Below are positions 1 to 13,100 of a stretch of 64,000 nt of DNA, in pieces; the first letter of the stretch is position 1; each line of letters begins with the position of its first letter. Source of the stretch: Pampus argenteus. Its lineage: Eukaryota > Chordata > Actinopteri > Scombriformes > Stromateidae. The DNA is taken from assembly GCA_036937835.1 (NCBI GenBank), contig CM072879.1, positions 10,466,001 through 10,530,000 on the forward strand. Direction: 5' to 3'. The notes below the pieces were generated by a model, which was not told the DNA's origin, did no database searches, and worked only from the letters and a program-made list of their open reading frames with translations. The translations under genes were made by a program, and so were the position numbers.

Positions 1-3000
1 ACCACTGGAAACGAGGCTTTGAATTGATCTGCTTTGAAAAAAAACTTAATTTTCCTTCCACTAACACCCACTTAACCACACATTTATGTTTGGCAAATAG
101 CTTTACACAAACATACACATAACTATACGATTACACAACCCAAGGACCAGAATAGAAGAAGACTGATAATGCCAAACTTTCTCCCAGCTTTGCCTTTCAG
201 TGAAACTCAGTAGCCATGGGAGGCAGCCACAAATGTTTCCAGCTTTTGTTACTGACTGATTTACAGCCGGTCACTGTGTCCTTGAGGTGTTAGGCTAGAT
301 TTCCTGCTCACCAATGGGTGGGCTCTGTTTGTGTATTGTGTTGCTTAGGGCAAGCTGTTGATGTCATTTTATGGCCTTGTAATTGCCATACTAATTAAGG
401 ACAACAAAGAGATGAGAGGCGAATGGTTGGGAATTAACTGGTTGTGTACCAGGGGGGAAAGTGACGGGACGGGCAGACTCTGCAGTGTCAATTTGTCAAA
501 AAAGGGACTGACACATTGTGCGCTTATATTCTGTGTGTGTCTCGGATTGCCCAGCAAGTTTTAAGAGCTTTTCTCAAAGATCAGAGACGTCAGAGAATTA
601 GATGCATTTTCTGTGTGTTTGTGGCGTAAGGGAGGAACAGGGACAAAAGGGTGACTTCAGAGCAAGAGAATGTGTACTGTATATTCCAATATGGCTCACA
701 TTCATCACATTAGATTGTGTAGTATGACTTTTGTTTTAACCTTTCTGTATATAAAATGAAACAGCATTGAGGATGCAACTGACTGAAGAAGAGTTTTTTT
801 TTAGGTTATGGAAGTGTTCAATGAATCATGTCAACAAGCAGATCTGCTGGAGCTCTGATGTGCATTTAAAACATTTCATATTGTGTAAATCCTTGGTGTG
901 TTGTGGAGGCTTTGGTTTGGATACACCCTGATTGGTACCGCTCATTGGTACTCATTGGTATTCGTGCTCTGCTGGAGTGCACCAGCACACAGTGGCCTGC
1001 TACTGTATGGTGAGGGTATGTGTGAAACAGAGAGATGAAAAATGAGCTGAGAAGACTACTGCAGTGAAATGTGAACTTCTAACCTTTTATCCTGAAGGCA
1101 GCTCCACTGAATGAGCAGCTCTCTATAAGATGTAGAGCTAGGTATAAAACATCAACACTGTTTTTGGTATTGACCAAAATGTTTCTGTTTCAAAATATTT
1201 TTCTGACTTTAAGTATTAATTTTAAAGTTCTTGTACAGTTGTTTGTGTTTAGACAACATTTGACATTTGCAATATTTGACTTCTGTAGTATAAAAAAAAG
1301 TTTTAGAAAATAGATTAAAAAAAACATGTTTCTGTCTATTGAAAAAAGTTTTCTTTTGGTCAGTGCACAAACTCAGATATATTTGTTGCGCTGAAAATCT
1401 TCAATCGATACTCAGACTTAATAAGAAATGCTTGCTGTTTCACAGACAAATGTAGACTGAATATGCAGTTTTCTCTGTCTCTGCACAATGAGAACAACAC
1501 AAGGTCTTTTGACACACACCGACACAAAGCCCTCTCTTCTGCAATGGCGCTGTATCAATATTATGTTCCCTCCACCCTCCTCTGTTCCTGTTTGCACAGC
1601 CCAGTAAATGTACCCACCTAGTAATCCTAATGGAGAAAATCCCCTCCTCTCTCACTTTGTAATTCACACTGGACCTTTTCTCTTTGTTTATCTTTCACAG
1701 ACACACTGTATTAAACATGTTAAACTACCTTCCTTCCCCACTCTGTTGCAGTGTAGGGGTGTTTTTTAGACAGGAAGATCTGTAATCATCAGGTTTTCCC
1801 GTTGACCTTTCTTTCTTTTCCCCTCTCTCTGTCACATAATCTCTTTCCGTCACTTTCCCTTCCTCACACTGCTCCTAGATAGGTGCTAGTGTCTGTATAC
1901 CTACAAAGAGCTTCCTATCTCAAGCTCTCACTCTATACAAGTCATGTATAGAGAACGTGCATGCCTTTGCCTGCGTTCAAACATGCACCAAGTCCTGCCA
2001 AATAACTGCCAATGGCAGGAAAAGTGGCCATCAGTAACATCTGCCATATGTCACAGAAATATTAATCAGGTCTGTTGTATAATATTAATGCCATCTAATG
2101 TTGAACAACAGCACATTTATGACGTGGATCTGAATCATGTGTCACTGTGGCCTAATTCCCTCCGTTTGGCTGCATAATGTCCTGCCAGCCGACGTTTGTG
2201 TTTTCTAAGGAGAATCCTACTCTGTGTGGATGAGTCAGTGAAAAACACTGGCTGGCAGGAAGGGAGGCTCTCATACTGCAATAAACAAGACAGCGAGAGA
2301 AACATTGTACACTATTTTGATTTATAAAGCCTTTTTTTGTGATGTTGTAATGTCTTTCTTTCATCTTTTGTTCTTTTAACCTTTTATCCTTATGCAAAGC
2401 ACTTTGTAAACTAGATTTTGAAAGGTGGGAATTAATTTTTTTTTTTTTACATTGAGTGATGAATGACAGATCAGATGAATGATCTTGCTACAGAACAACA
2501 GTCTGTTCGAGATTGCAAAGCAAGAAAAAAATGACTTACAAACTGTGTTTAAAATCAATTAGATCGTCACTTCTATCAGTCTTTTAAGTAATAAAGTCTG
2601 TTGATTTTCCACAGGGGCATCATTTTGACACTATCCAGTCCGTTTTGAATTTCTCGGCAATTTGAAGAGTCTGATAATAAAATTTCTCCGTATCCATCCT
2701 TGACACATCCTCTCACACCTTGTACATTGTGTACATGTTTGTGGTGTTTGTTTAAAATAACCAAATCATCACTGTGTTTCTCAACACAAAACACATTACA
2801 GTACACAGTGATAACAAGCTTGGATGCTTTACTCTATGAAACACCTTTAATAATGGTGTTAACCATGCTGTCAAAATCAGTGTAAACTCAGCGATAACTG
2901 ATTTAACTGCGGATGATGTACAGTTTTCATGTGGATCTTGTCTCACAGGGCATTCACGAGCCAGGAAGCATTGGTTTATAATCACACATTGTAACTTTAT

Positions 3001-4142
3001 AGCTTTGAGATGAAGCAGTGTGTCAAGTAAGAAAGACAAAAATATGTATTTTGGGTGCAGATAAAAACATTTCTACATGTCATGCTGGATTGGGACAATT
3101 TGTTTGGCCGCAGTCTGGTAAATTTTCCGTGTTTTTTTAACATAAAGGGCTTTATTCAGATTCTTTTGTGAAAATGGTGCATCAGTGTGTTACCTGGCGT
3201 GTGACAGGATCCTGCTTGTTCAAACACCTGAGCTCAGCATAATAGAAAATGTGTTCTGTAGCTCACAAAGACTTTCACTGTGTAAGATTCCCCACTCGGA
3301 CCACCTGGAGCTGTGTACCAATTAAAATCACCACCCACCAACAACTCGGTTTCACACACACACACACACATGCACACTCACACCCACAATGATAACAGCT
3401 GGAGAGAGTGGAAGCAATCAATGAATAATTAATGATAATTTGCTCAACCCATTCATAATTGATACCATCAATTACCACTAAGAGGTCCCACCTGAGTTTT
3501 GTGTGTGAGTATTCCTGTGTACCCAGCAGTGGACTGTCTTGTATGTGTCACAGAAGATGTGTGTGTGTGTGCACGTCCCATCTGCTGCGTTTGTTTGTTG
3601 TTGTTCTTCTTTCACATTTTAAGAAATGTTATGTGTGTGGTTGTGATTGTTTGCATGTTTGTGCCGTAGACATGCCTTTTCTCTTTCTGATTATCCACGC
3701 GCCTTCACCCAAAATGTTATCTTCACTTGTAGCTGTACAGGCAGGAATGTCCTCTGTCCTGATAAGCAAATGGAGTGGGTGCTCCAGACACAACATCCTC
3801 CCTAACTGAAGATGCCCCATGGATTTATTCATAGTATTTTTTCAATTAGGAAATTTCACTTTTTTCAAGAAATGTTTATTATAGTTTGGCAATGTTCCGC
3901 CATGCATCTTGAACCGCTAGTCGAGTAGACTCATCTTTCAACAACTATTTAGATAACTGATGAATTGTTTAAGTGATGCCAAGAATGGCAAAAATTCTCT
4001 GCCATATTTACAGACCTTTTACAAAGGAACCTAATAACCATAGACTGTATAACCATAGACTGTATAAACATAGCGAGGTGTGATGTCACCCAGGTTTTCC
4101 CAGACAAATAATGTACTTAATTTCTCTTTCATGTGCCTGCAG
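1..4142 (+). other. ctnnal1: Intronic sequence upstream of ctnnal1 exon 2; no coding exon seen
   Basis: The first recognisable ctnnal1 exon starts at 4143 in the middle of the protein's N-terminal region. This stretch is therefore most simply intron 1, with exon 1 outside the window. I looked for an exon ending in the conserved residues that precede ITTLINH and found none. The stretch is AT-rich, with a short CA tract at about 3352-3370 and poly-T/poly-A runs. Its open frames are short and show no family similarity. Confidence 0.6.
4035..4070. repeat. Tandem 16-18 bp repeat, probable edge of an interspersed element
   Basis: The string AACCATAGACTGTAT occurs twice in a row, and GTGATGTCACCC follows shortly after. 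The CATAGACTGTAT...GACGTCACCC arrangement resembles a repeat common in percomorph genomes (recalled, family name uncertain). It ends about 50 bp before the splice acceptor of ctnnal1 exon 2. Confidence 0.45.
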
Positions 4143-7100
4143 ATCACCACTCTGATCAACCATAAAGACAAGCCAAAGAAGTCTGAGCGCACCTTGGCAG
4201 CCATACACAGGGTGGGTCAGGCGGTGAGCGTGGCGGTGGGACGTTTCGTTGCCGTCGGGGAGGCCATCGCCACAGAGAACCAAGAGCTGAAGGATGAGAT
4301 GGGTCAAGCCTGCTTCGAGGCACGCAGGGCAGGTAGGCTGCTTTAAACAAATATCATTATGTACTTGACATTTCACTGAACTGCTGCACTTAAACACATC
4401 GACAAGGACAAGGACACAAGAGTGGCTCTTATTTTGTGGTCACAGGTTTATGCTGTAAAATAGTTTGAGGCATCTTTATCTATAAGGTCTCTTGACTGTG
4501 GATATTATATTTTCCTGTCATAAGCATGACTGTGGCTTTATAATGTAGGGTGTTTTAGCTGGTCGGCTAATAAGTCTCAAGTTATTATCTCCTCATTAGT
4601 GTTTAATTGTTAAAACAGTTTCATAAAACATCAGGCATCACCTTAAGGCTTCACTGCTTTATCAAATTTAAGTCAATTTCAATTTGTTTGCACCGCCCGG
4701 CTGTCAAGGAGTATTACACCAGAGGACCGCCAGAGTGCTTTAAAGACATTGTTGTTATTAGGTTTGAAGTAAAGGCTGAATAAAGTGCAGCTTCACCCAG
4801 AGGTGTTGTTTATAGGGAGGGGACGGAGGTGTCTGTGTTTGCTTGGGCGACACTACATGATATATTCTGATAGAAGGTTCCTGAAGATTGAACACATCAG
4901 GCTGTTGGAAAGATTGAAGGGGTTGTAGTTTTCCTGAAACTCGCTGCCTCATAAATTGCTTCGGTGTTACATAGAGAAATGTTTCTCAGTCTGAGGTCAG
5001 GTTGGCTGGCTGGGTGGAGTTTAAAATGTTCTCCCTTTCTCCATTTCTATGTTTTCCTGCCATGCAAGTTTTCAGTAAGACATGCAGGTCAGATGAATCT
5101 CTGACTTTAATTTGCCCCCACTTGTGAATGTGAACATATATGCTGCAAGAGGCTCGAATACATTGATACAAGTATGAAAATGTGAACAACTGTAATAAAA
5201 TTGTGAACAATGAAAGAGAGCGAGAGAGAGATGAAAAGGCACAGATAGGTGAAGGAGAGATGGAAACAATAAACCTGAGAGAAGAGGTGAGGGATGTGTC
5301 AGAAATGGGTTTGTTTCTCTGCGTGTTTCTGCACTTCCAAGTAACATTTTGCCATCAAGATGCTGTCTACAAATACACACTCAGGATGCACAACAACCCT
5401 GTATTTCCTGTCAATCAAAACTTTGTAACATTTTTTAATGTTTGTTTAGATAGTTGTCACCATTTCCTCAGCAAAACACATCTGGCAACTTAGCTGAACT
5501 TATCAGGCCAAACAAGGACCTCATTTAGCTTTGTACAGAGCAGACCGCAAACAATATCACACTGGATAAGAATTTAGACACAACACGGTGATAATAGGTT
5601 TATGTTGGGAGAACGAGCTTGTGTAGCAAAGCGTTTAATCCTCACACAGTGCTGATTTGTAAAGATGGCTAAAACTCAAGACAAAGAGAGTGCTTGTGGG
5701 AGGAGGAGCAGCATCTGATGAGAAAAAAATGTGTGTGTGTGTGCATAGGTGAGGCCAAATGAATTGTGCGTGTGCACGTCGGGTTGTGTGTTGCCCACTG
5801 TGACTAATATATTCCAGTTCTCACTTTCCTCTTAAGGAAGTGTTTTCAGTTTTCCCCTTGCACTTCACCTGACAGACACTGATAAAAGGGAAAGGGCTCT
5901 TCTTTTTTAATTTCTGTTCATTCTTTTAAAACATGATGGAGACATCTTGAGGGATCTACAAGAAAGCCTTTTAGAGTTTTAAGTCTGCAGGAAAGAGAAG
6001 GGCTAGTTAGTGAAGGATTGACATTTCTCTAATACCTTGCCGCAGGGAGAGTCTAATCAGGCAAGCTTGAGCATTGTGTTGCGTAATGAACGAAATAAAG
6101 GCAAGCTGAAAGCACTAGTTTAATTAGATGCTACCCATCATCAGAGTGGTGTAGAGATCCAATGAGGCAGGTCAGTGAAGGCAATCTGTGTTGGATCTCT
6201 ATGTCTCTCTCACTCGTTCGAGTTCGAGTGCCCTCTGTCTCACTTTCTTCCTACTAAAGATTACGAATGCCTGAAATGGTTGTTAGGATTAGGATAAAGA
6301 AATTGGATACAGTTTGTGAGTGTTTATGTACCAGACTGCATGTAAAAAAATGGATATGAACATTTTTGTTTTCAATGACCTGCATCAACATATTAAGGAT
6401 TGGCCTTTTGGGTTTTAATTTATGAATGATATCTTAAAATGAACCAGAAACAAGACTCCTCAGCCATCAACCTGTAGTTTGGCAACACGCTCACAATGAC
6501 AACCTGCTGAAGCTGGCATGTTTTGAAATGTACCATGTTCAACATCTTCATCATCAGAGCCATGCCACTTGTGTAGCTGATGGGTAGTATTTCAAACGAT
6601 ACATGTAATTATTTTTTACACAGAAATGAAGATGCAACGTTCTTGAGTCTATGTAGTTGACAACTAAAGGTCCAGTGTGATATCTTTGTTTTTCATATAA
6701 GGTTATACGATTTTTAATTTTTTTTTTGAGTGGTGAGTTGGCTCAGTCCTTTGCTTTCCACCCCTCATGGGGGCTGAGCTCTTTGTGAGCCAGGCCTAGA
6801 TGTTTTAACTGGTTAGTGGAGCTGGCACTGAAAAGCAGCCTGTCGGATGCAATCAGTTCGTCAGTGCAGCTTCTTTTTAAGGACCAGCCAAACCAAATAG
6901 ACAGCCAAGCTGCATGACCGATAGAGACCTATTACCCCTTCACCCTCGTCTTCCTCCCTTCTTCCTTCTCGAGAGAAAAAATTAAAACAGGGAAGTTGGA
7001 CTGTGTAAGCATATGGTTCCTAATGCATTATGTATGAATTTGCTTTGGCATGTTTCCCCAACTGTGTTTCAAGGAAGTTCTCTACCCCAAAAATGGCTCA

Positions 7101-10100
7101 CACATCACAAGAAAGCATGCCAATAGTGATGGCGTCTGGCTGGCATAGCTGTCATGCCACCGTGCTGAATATAGTACTGTGTTCCATCCTGTCCAGGATG
7201 ATATGTTGTCATACCATATGGATATTTTCTCCCACGGGTGAAGAGTGGCAGATTGGAAGAACATAATGCTATAGTATAATATGAAGTCAGAACTCATTTA
7301 GAGGGCATTTAGGAAAATTAGCAATAAACTATTCAACCTTCAGACAAAGCAAAGTGGCTTTGAGATCTTTCTGCCACATTCTTCAGTTCTTCATTAGAGG
7401 AACCATGAGTGTCTGTATATAACTCTGAAATTCAGAAAGAGCTGGGTTCCTCCAGCTGTTTGGGATCCTTGTGGGAAGAGATGGGCCAGATGGGATATAT
7501 GCTGGGATATAGTCCTTTATCCGGTCCATCTGACTGATCTGACCCTCAGATTTGATTTTTTTTAGAAGTTTATAGACACCACCGCTGAATATAGCCTGAC
7601 GAACTTCTTGGGCAGAATTAGTATCTGACAATTCAGAAAATCTGATAATGCTATATTGGCCAATATTAATCTTTCTTGCATAAAAACAACATATTCAAAG
7701 TTTTGTCTCTCATTTATTTCACTTCATCCCTTAAACTATTTATTAATTTGGGAAAAGGAGGTTAATGCATTACATCAACGCAATCTCAGTTGATGCAATT
7801 AAAATAAGTCTGAAAGCAATGTCGGTGTATTAAAGTTTTCACTTACATCAAGAACTTATGTTTTAGTGATGGTAAAGTTGAAGTTATGTTGGATCTTGAG
7901 GAAAATCTGGGAAAACAGAGCACTGGTATCAAATAAATATACTGTGTCGGCAAATACTCTCTGTATTGTTATCAGGAGAGAAAAAGCTGGTTTGATGCAT
8001 CCCTACCATGATAAGACATATCTGCACTAATGTCAGACAATATCAGCCAAGCCAGTTTATCAGTATAGCTCTATTGCTAAACCAAACTGTACCCTTCTCT
8101 CACCTCCTGCAGGTGATGCCATAGCCCAGCTGACAGATGTGGGATCGGCCTTGCCATCCCAGTCAGACGGACGAGTCACGGTGTTCAGCGATAGGACGGG
8201 CATGGTGAAGGCTGCCCGCCTGCTCCTCTCTTCAGTCACTAAAGTGCTGGTCCTTGCCGACCGCATCGTCATCAAACAGATAATCACATCTCGCAACAAG
8301 GTGAGACATACAAGTATGAAGGAAGCTTGAAGCATATGCATAAACTCTTGCTTATTCTCTCTTGCACACGCACTGGTCCACACAGGAAAAACACACATCC
8401 TGATTCTTTTTATTTCCTAATAGATAAGCACAGGCTCTCTGAAGGAGTACTCTGGAGGTAATTGAAGGGAAGCAGCACATTTAGAGGGCACATAAAAACA
8501 CAGAGCTAGAGTCTGTGTCTGTCCATCATACCTGGCTATGCTCTCAGCCAGACAATGTGATAGGGATGTAGCTGTAGACTGAGCCAAGAATGGAAACAGG
8601 AGGCCTAATGATGACTGGTTAGCCTTCTTTGGACAGACAGGCGACGGCCCTCTGTTCTCCATTACTGGCAAACACAATTACATCTCTTCCTCCTCTTTGT
8701 CTGGTGTGGATAAAAGCTGCAGCGCTAGCATTGCCAGCTAGCAGTTAAATTAGCAGCTACATAGACTACTTTTAAGTAAAATGCTGGTTAGGAAATGCAT
8801 AATATATTATTTCATTATTTTAGGATATCTCTTGTACGCTGAGCCATTAATACTATAGAAGGGATCACTGGAGTAACACAGATTATTATATCCAGAAATA
8901 TAAGTAAAAAATATATAAACTATTACATGTGATGTGGCATCTTGTGAGGCAGAAATCACTCTTTGGATGTAAACATGGTCTATGATATTCTGTTTCTTCC
9001 CTTCCTGCTGATATCCTGCTCCATCAGAAGGAGGATGTCAACAGTGTGGAAGGACCAGAAGAACACAAACCATATGTGGTCATTCAACACACCACTCTGA
9101 TCTTGTCACTCCTCCCAGGTCCTGGTAACCCTTGACCATCTGGAAAGAGTGAGCACGTTCCAGGAGTTTGTACAGATTTTCAGCCAGTTTGGCAATGAGA
9201 TGGTCGAGTTTGCCCACCTCACTGGAGACAGACAGAACGTGAGTAGCATGTGAAGTAACTTACTCTGGTTTTTTTTTTTGCTTTAGGAGTGTCTAAAATC
9301 ATCTGTTGTCAGCACACTATACTGTTAGGGTTTATCAATAAATTAAAATGTATATGTGGTCTATCATGTGAAAAAGCTGCAAACGGATGTAGTGCGGTTA
9401 TGAACATAATTAGTAATTTGTCTTATCATTTCTGCAGCACTGAGTGCATTTTGTTTATTCATGTAGATGTAATCTGACAAACAGGGATTTTTTTATAAAC
9501 AGGGTATTTTGAATGTGAAAGCAGGTGGTGGAATTAGGCTGTGTAACCTGCAGTTCTTATGATTCAAGCATCAGATATTTCTAAAATTTCCCAACAAAAC
9601 AAACAATCCATGTACAGGTCAGTTATTACTCATTATCCACAAAGGCTGTTTACATCACAATTCAGTGTTGATATGAACTGACCTATGCTTTCAGTGATGC
9701 ATTCTTCCCTATAATATATCAGCTATATAACCCAGCATATTTGCAAAACAAAACTTCTGCTCAAAGATTCAGAGAAACGGTTCAACTTAGGGGTTCCAAC
9801 TTTGTTCTGTCAAAGACTCCTAATCCTACTTTGACGCATACATTCAGCCTCTGCAGCTAAAGCGCTTTGCCTGCAGAAGCTGATGTAAAGTGCAACAACT
9901 GCAATATCTTGACAAGGAAGGAGGATCGACTATCCCTCTTTTCGAATTTCATCTGGGCTTGTGTTTTGACACACACATCACGTCTCTCACCAGCGCTCCT
10001 CATTGCAGCTAATGTTCTCTCCCCTCATTTACCACTCTGTTTTCTTCTTTTTTTTTTTTGTTGTTGTCAGACTCAGGCCCACTCAGGTGCATCCATGCAC

Positions 10101-13100
10101 ACACATGCACAATCACCCAGCCCTCTAGAAAAATCTACCATCTTCATCTATTGAAGCCAAGCGAGCACAGAGGCAAAAAATAATGACAGATAATCACTTC
10201 GTCTTTGTAATCTATGGCAAGGTGCCGGGAGAGGAGTTGATTCAGCTGCCTTTTTCAAATACCGTATCCACCCCAATTCAAGCTATTTCTGTTTGGAATA
10301 CTTAGAGGGGGAGGTATCCGATCATAAAGGAAGTATCTTCTTTACTATTTTGATAGCCTCTCTGTTGATTAACTAACAATGAATAAAGGAAGCTTTGTGT
10401 GCGCGCGTGTGTGTGTGTTAACTTGAAGAGGATATATTTGTGTGTCCCTTCATACCATCATGAAAGAGGTTTGTTGCATACCTTTGATGCTTCCCTGCCT
10501 TCAGACTCCCCAAGAGGTCTATGAAGTTGAAACTGGAGTAAAGCCACCCATTACCATCTGGTGTGTTTTTGTGCTGCAGGATTTGAAGGATGAGAAGAAG
10601 AAAGCCCGGATGGCAGCAGCCAGAGCAGTGCTGGAGAAATGCACCATGATGCTCCTCACAGCCTCCAAGGTAAATGGCCGGCTTGCTGACAGTGGACGTC
10701 TGGGCAATGAGGAATGGATTATGTTCATCTTAAACATTTAGGATTTCTTACATACAGCAGTCAATTGTTATTCTGAAGACAAAGTCAGAAATTCGTTAAA
10801 ACATGGAAAAAAAGGATAGAAGTGGATATGTGTTCACGAGGGCACGAGCCTTGACATTTCACATCGAATTGCTTCCATAGACTTGCCTAAGGCATCCAGA
10901 TTGCGAGTCGGCGCGGATCAACAAAGACGCCGTGTTCCACCGAATGCGTTGTGCCCTGGAGCAGGTCATCGAGATAGTCACTGAGGCACGGAGCTGTGCA
11001 GAGAACAAGATCCTTCCTGCCAGCATCTACAACGGCATCAAGGACTTCAAGGTAGGAGCAGAATGATTAGTATTGCTTATCTGACACATGTTGGCCTGTG
11101 AAATAAAGCAATAAATCTCATGTGGGAGAATCATCAGGCAGAACAGGCCTTATTGTTTCCAGGAAATGGCAGCAACACAAATTATTTAGAAGAAGAAGAA
11201 GAAGAATATGGTTTTAAGCAAAAATCCTCAAATCATGATCTTTGGTTGAGTTTTGATTTGTGGTTAACATTTATTACATTCACAGTTTTTTTTTTTTTGC
11301 AACAATTAGTTTCAAATGGAGGATCAGACATATCTATTTTATAATTTGAATAATATGACATATAATAATATGTGAATCTTAACTAGCATTTATGTCCTAT
11401 TTGTATTGCTGCTTCAATGTTATGTCTTTTCTCCTTTTCTGGATGTGATGAACTTACTTTGGAGTGCTGATTTAAAAGCCTGGATGAGATTCCCTCTTTT
11501 ATCTATCTGTAATTGTTTGCCCCCCTCCTCTCAATTATCCTTCAAATGCCCCTTCAACTTAAATCCCAATATTCCCCCCCCCTTGCCCTTACAGTTGAGC
11601 GTGGAGTGCCTGCGGGAGAACCTTTACTCCTTATCCCCCCAGAGCGTGGGCAGCCAGCTGGAGGCACTGGTGGAGCAGACAGAGGATTTCACTGATTCGG
11701 CCTACACCAGCCACGAGCAGCGTCAGGCCATCCTGGGTCTGTGCCAGCTGGCGCGCCAGGACTCCCAGCAGCTGGTGCACGCCTGGATTGAGACGGTATG
11801 TTGGCACAAGCAGGCACATTTGCACAGATGCACATAGACCTACAAGAATATTCATAAACACATATGCAGAAAAATGATGATAATAACCATATCTTTGTAA
11901 AAGTAACATAAAAAGCAAAACATACAGCATGCTACACAGTCACACACCACACACATTAATACTCCCTCGCCGGCTCTCTGTCATTCACTTTGCCTACTCA
12001 CTCTCTTTTCACACAACGGAGCATAATAACCCACTTGAATAACCGTTTTTACCAAGGCTCACTCAGCTGTGTGAGAAACATCACATAGCGTTCCTGTTCT
12101 TACTGCCATTCAGTAGAGTCTCCTTGGCCTTCAAAACTGATGGACTTGAAACACAAGTCATTAGGTTGCAGATTCTCATTGTAAACTTTTCTTAGTGTGT
12201 TGAGAGTACACAGAGAGACTTCTGCACATTATAACACAACTGTACAGTAGAGCCTCATCCAGCCTTTGCAGTTGAAGGTCATTTGGGGAATTGAAAAGAC
12301 CAGAAAACTGCACTGAGAAGGCTTTATAAAAGTAAATATGAAAAATATGTTCTGCCCAGTCCAATCACATAATTTGTTTAAATAATTTCACCTTGATGAC
12401 ATAAAAATCACATGTTGAAAAGCCTGATTCTCTTAGCACATTCAAAACATAATAGTCCATAAATGTAATTTGAAAGTTAAAAACCATGTTTATTAAGACA
12501 AGTTTATTTTCCATTGCATTCTGTTTCCAAATTTTGTCAGTGCATCGTTATACTCTCAGATCTCAGATTCCAGTGTCAGTTTGGATGTGGGATTGTAAGA
12601 CCATGTTGTGTCTCGTGTTTATTCTCATCCTCCTGGCACTGTCTCACTGGAGCAGCAGTCTGTCCATGCCAAAGAAGCTACAGAGAACGTGGAGGTGGCC
12701 ATCCTGAAGACATGCCAGAGCGTCAATGACCTCAGACGTGAGGTGAGCAGCAGTCTAGTCTCCGTTCTGTCCATCTGACACTAAATAAATGTACTCTGTT
12801 TCAGAGAGAAACAAATGTGACTGAGATGTCTCTCACTAGCTGCTGGTTCCTCTCACCTGCTGACTTTCGGTCAACTTAACTATGTCATAATATCACTTCT
12901 GCTCTTCTCCTTTGTGCGTGCTTAAAATCCGCTCTCATTCATGCCTCTCACTTGTGTTTTCTCCACCTTCCATTACTCACTCCCCTTCTTTTTCTATAAT
13001 GCAATCTTTGATTCCTCTCCTCCTTCTCCTCGTCCTCCTCCTCCAGCTCTATAAGGTGGCAGTCAGTCGTACCTCAGACTTATTGAAAGTTCATGGAGAG

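Noticed and set aside
6664..6745. AAAGGTCCAGTGTG followed by a T-rich stretch, resembling a common fish repeat
   Set aside because: The matching part is too short and diverged to call an element or set its limits.
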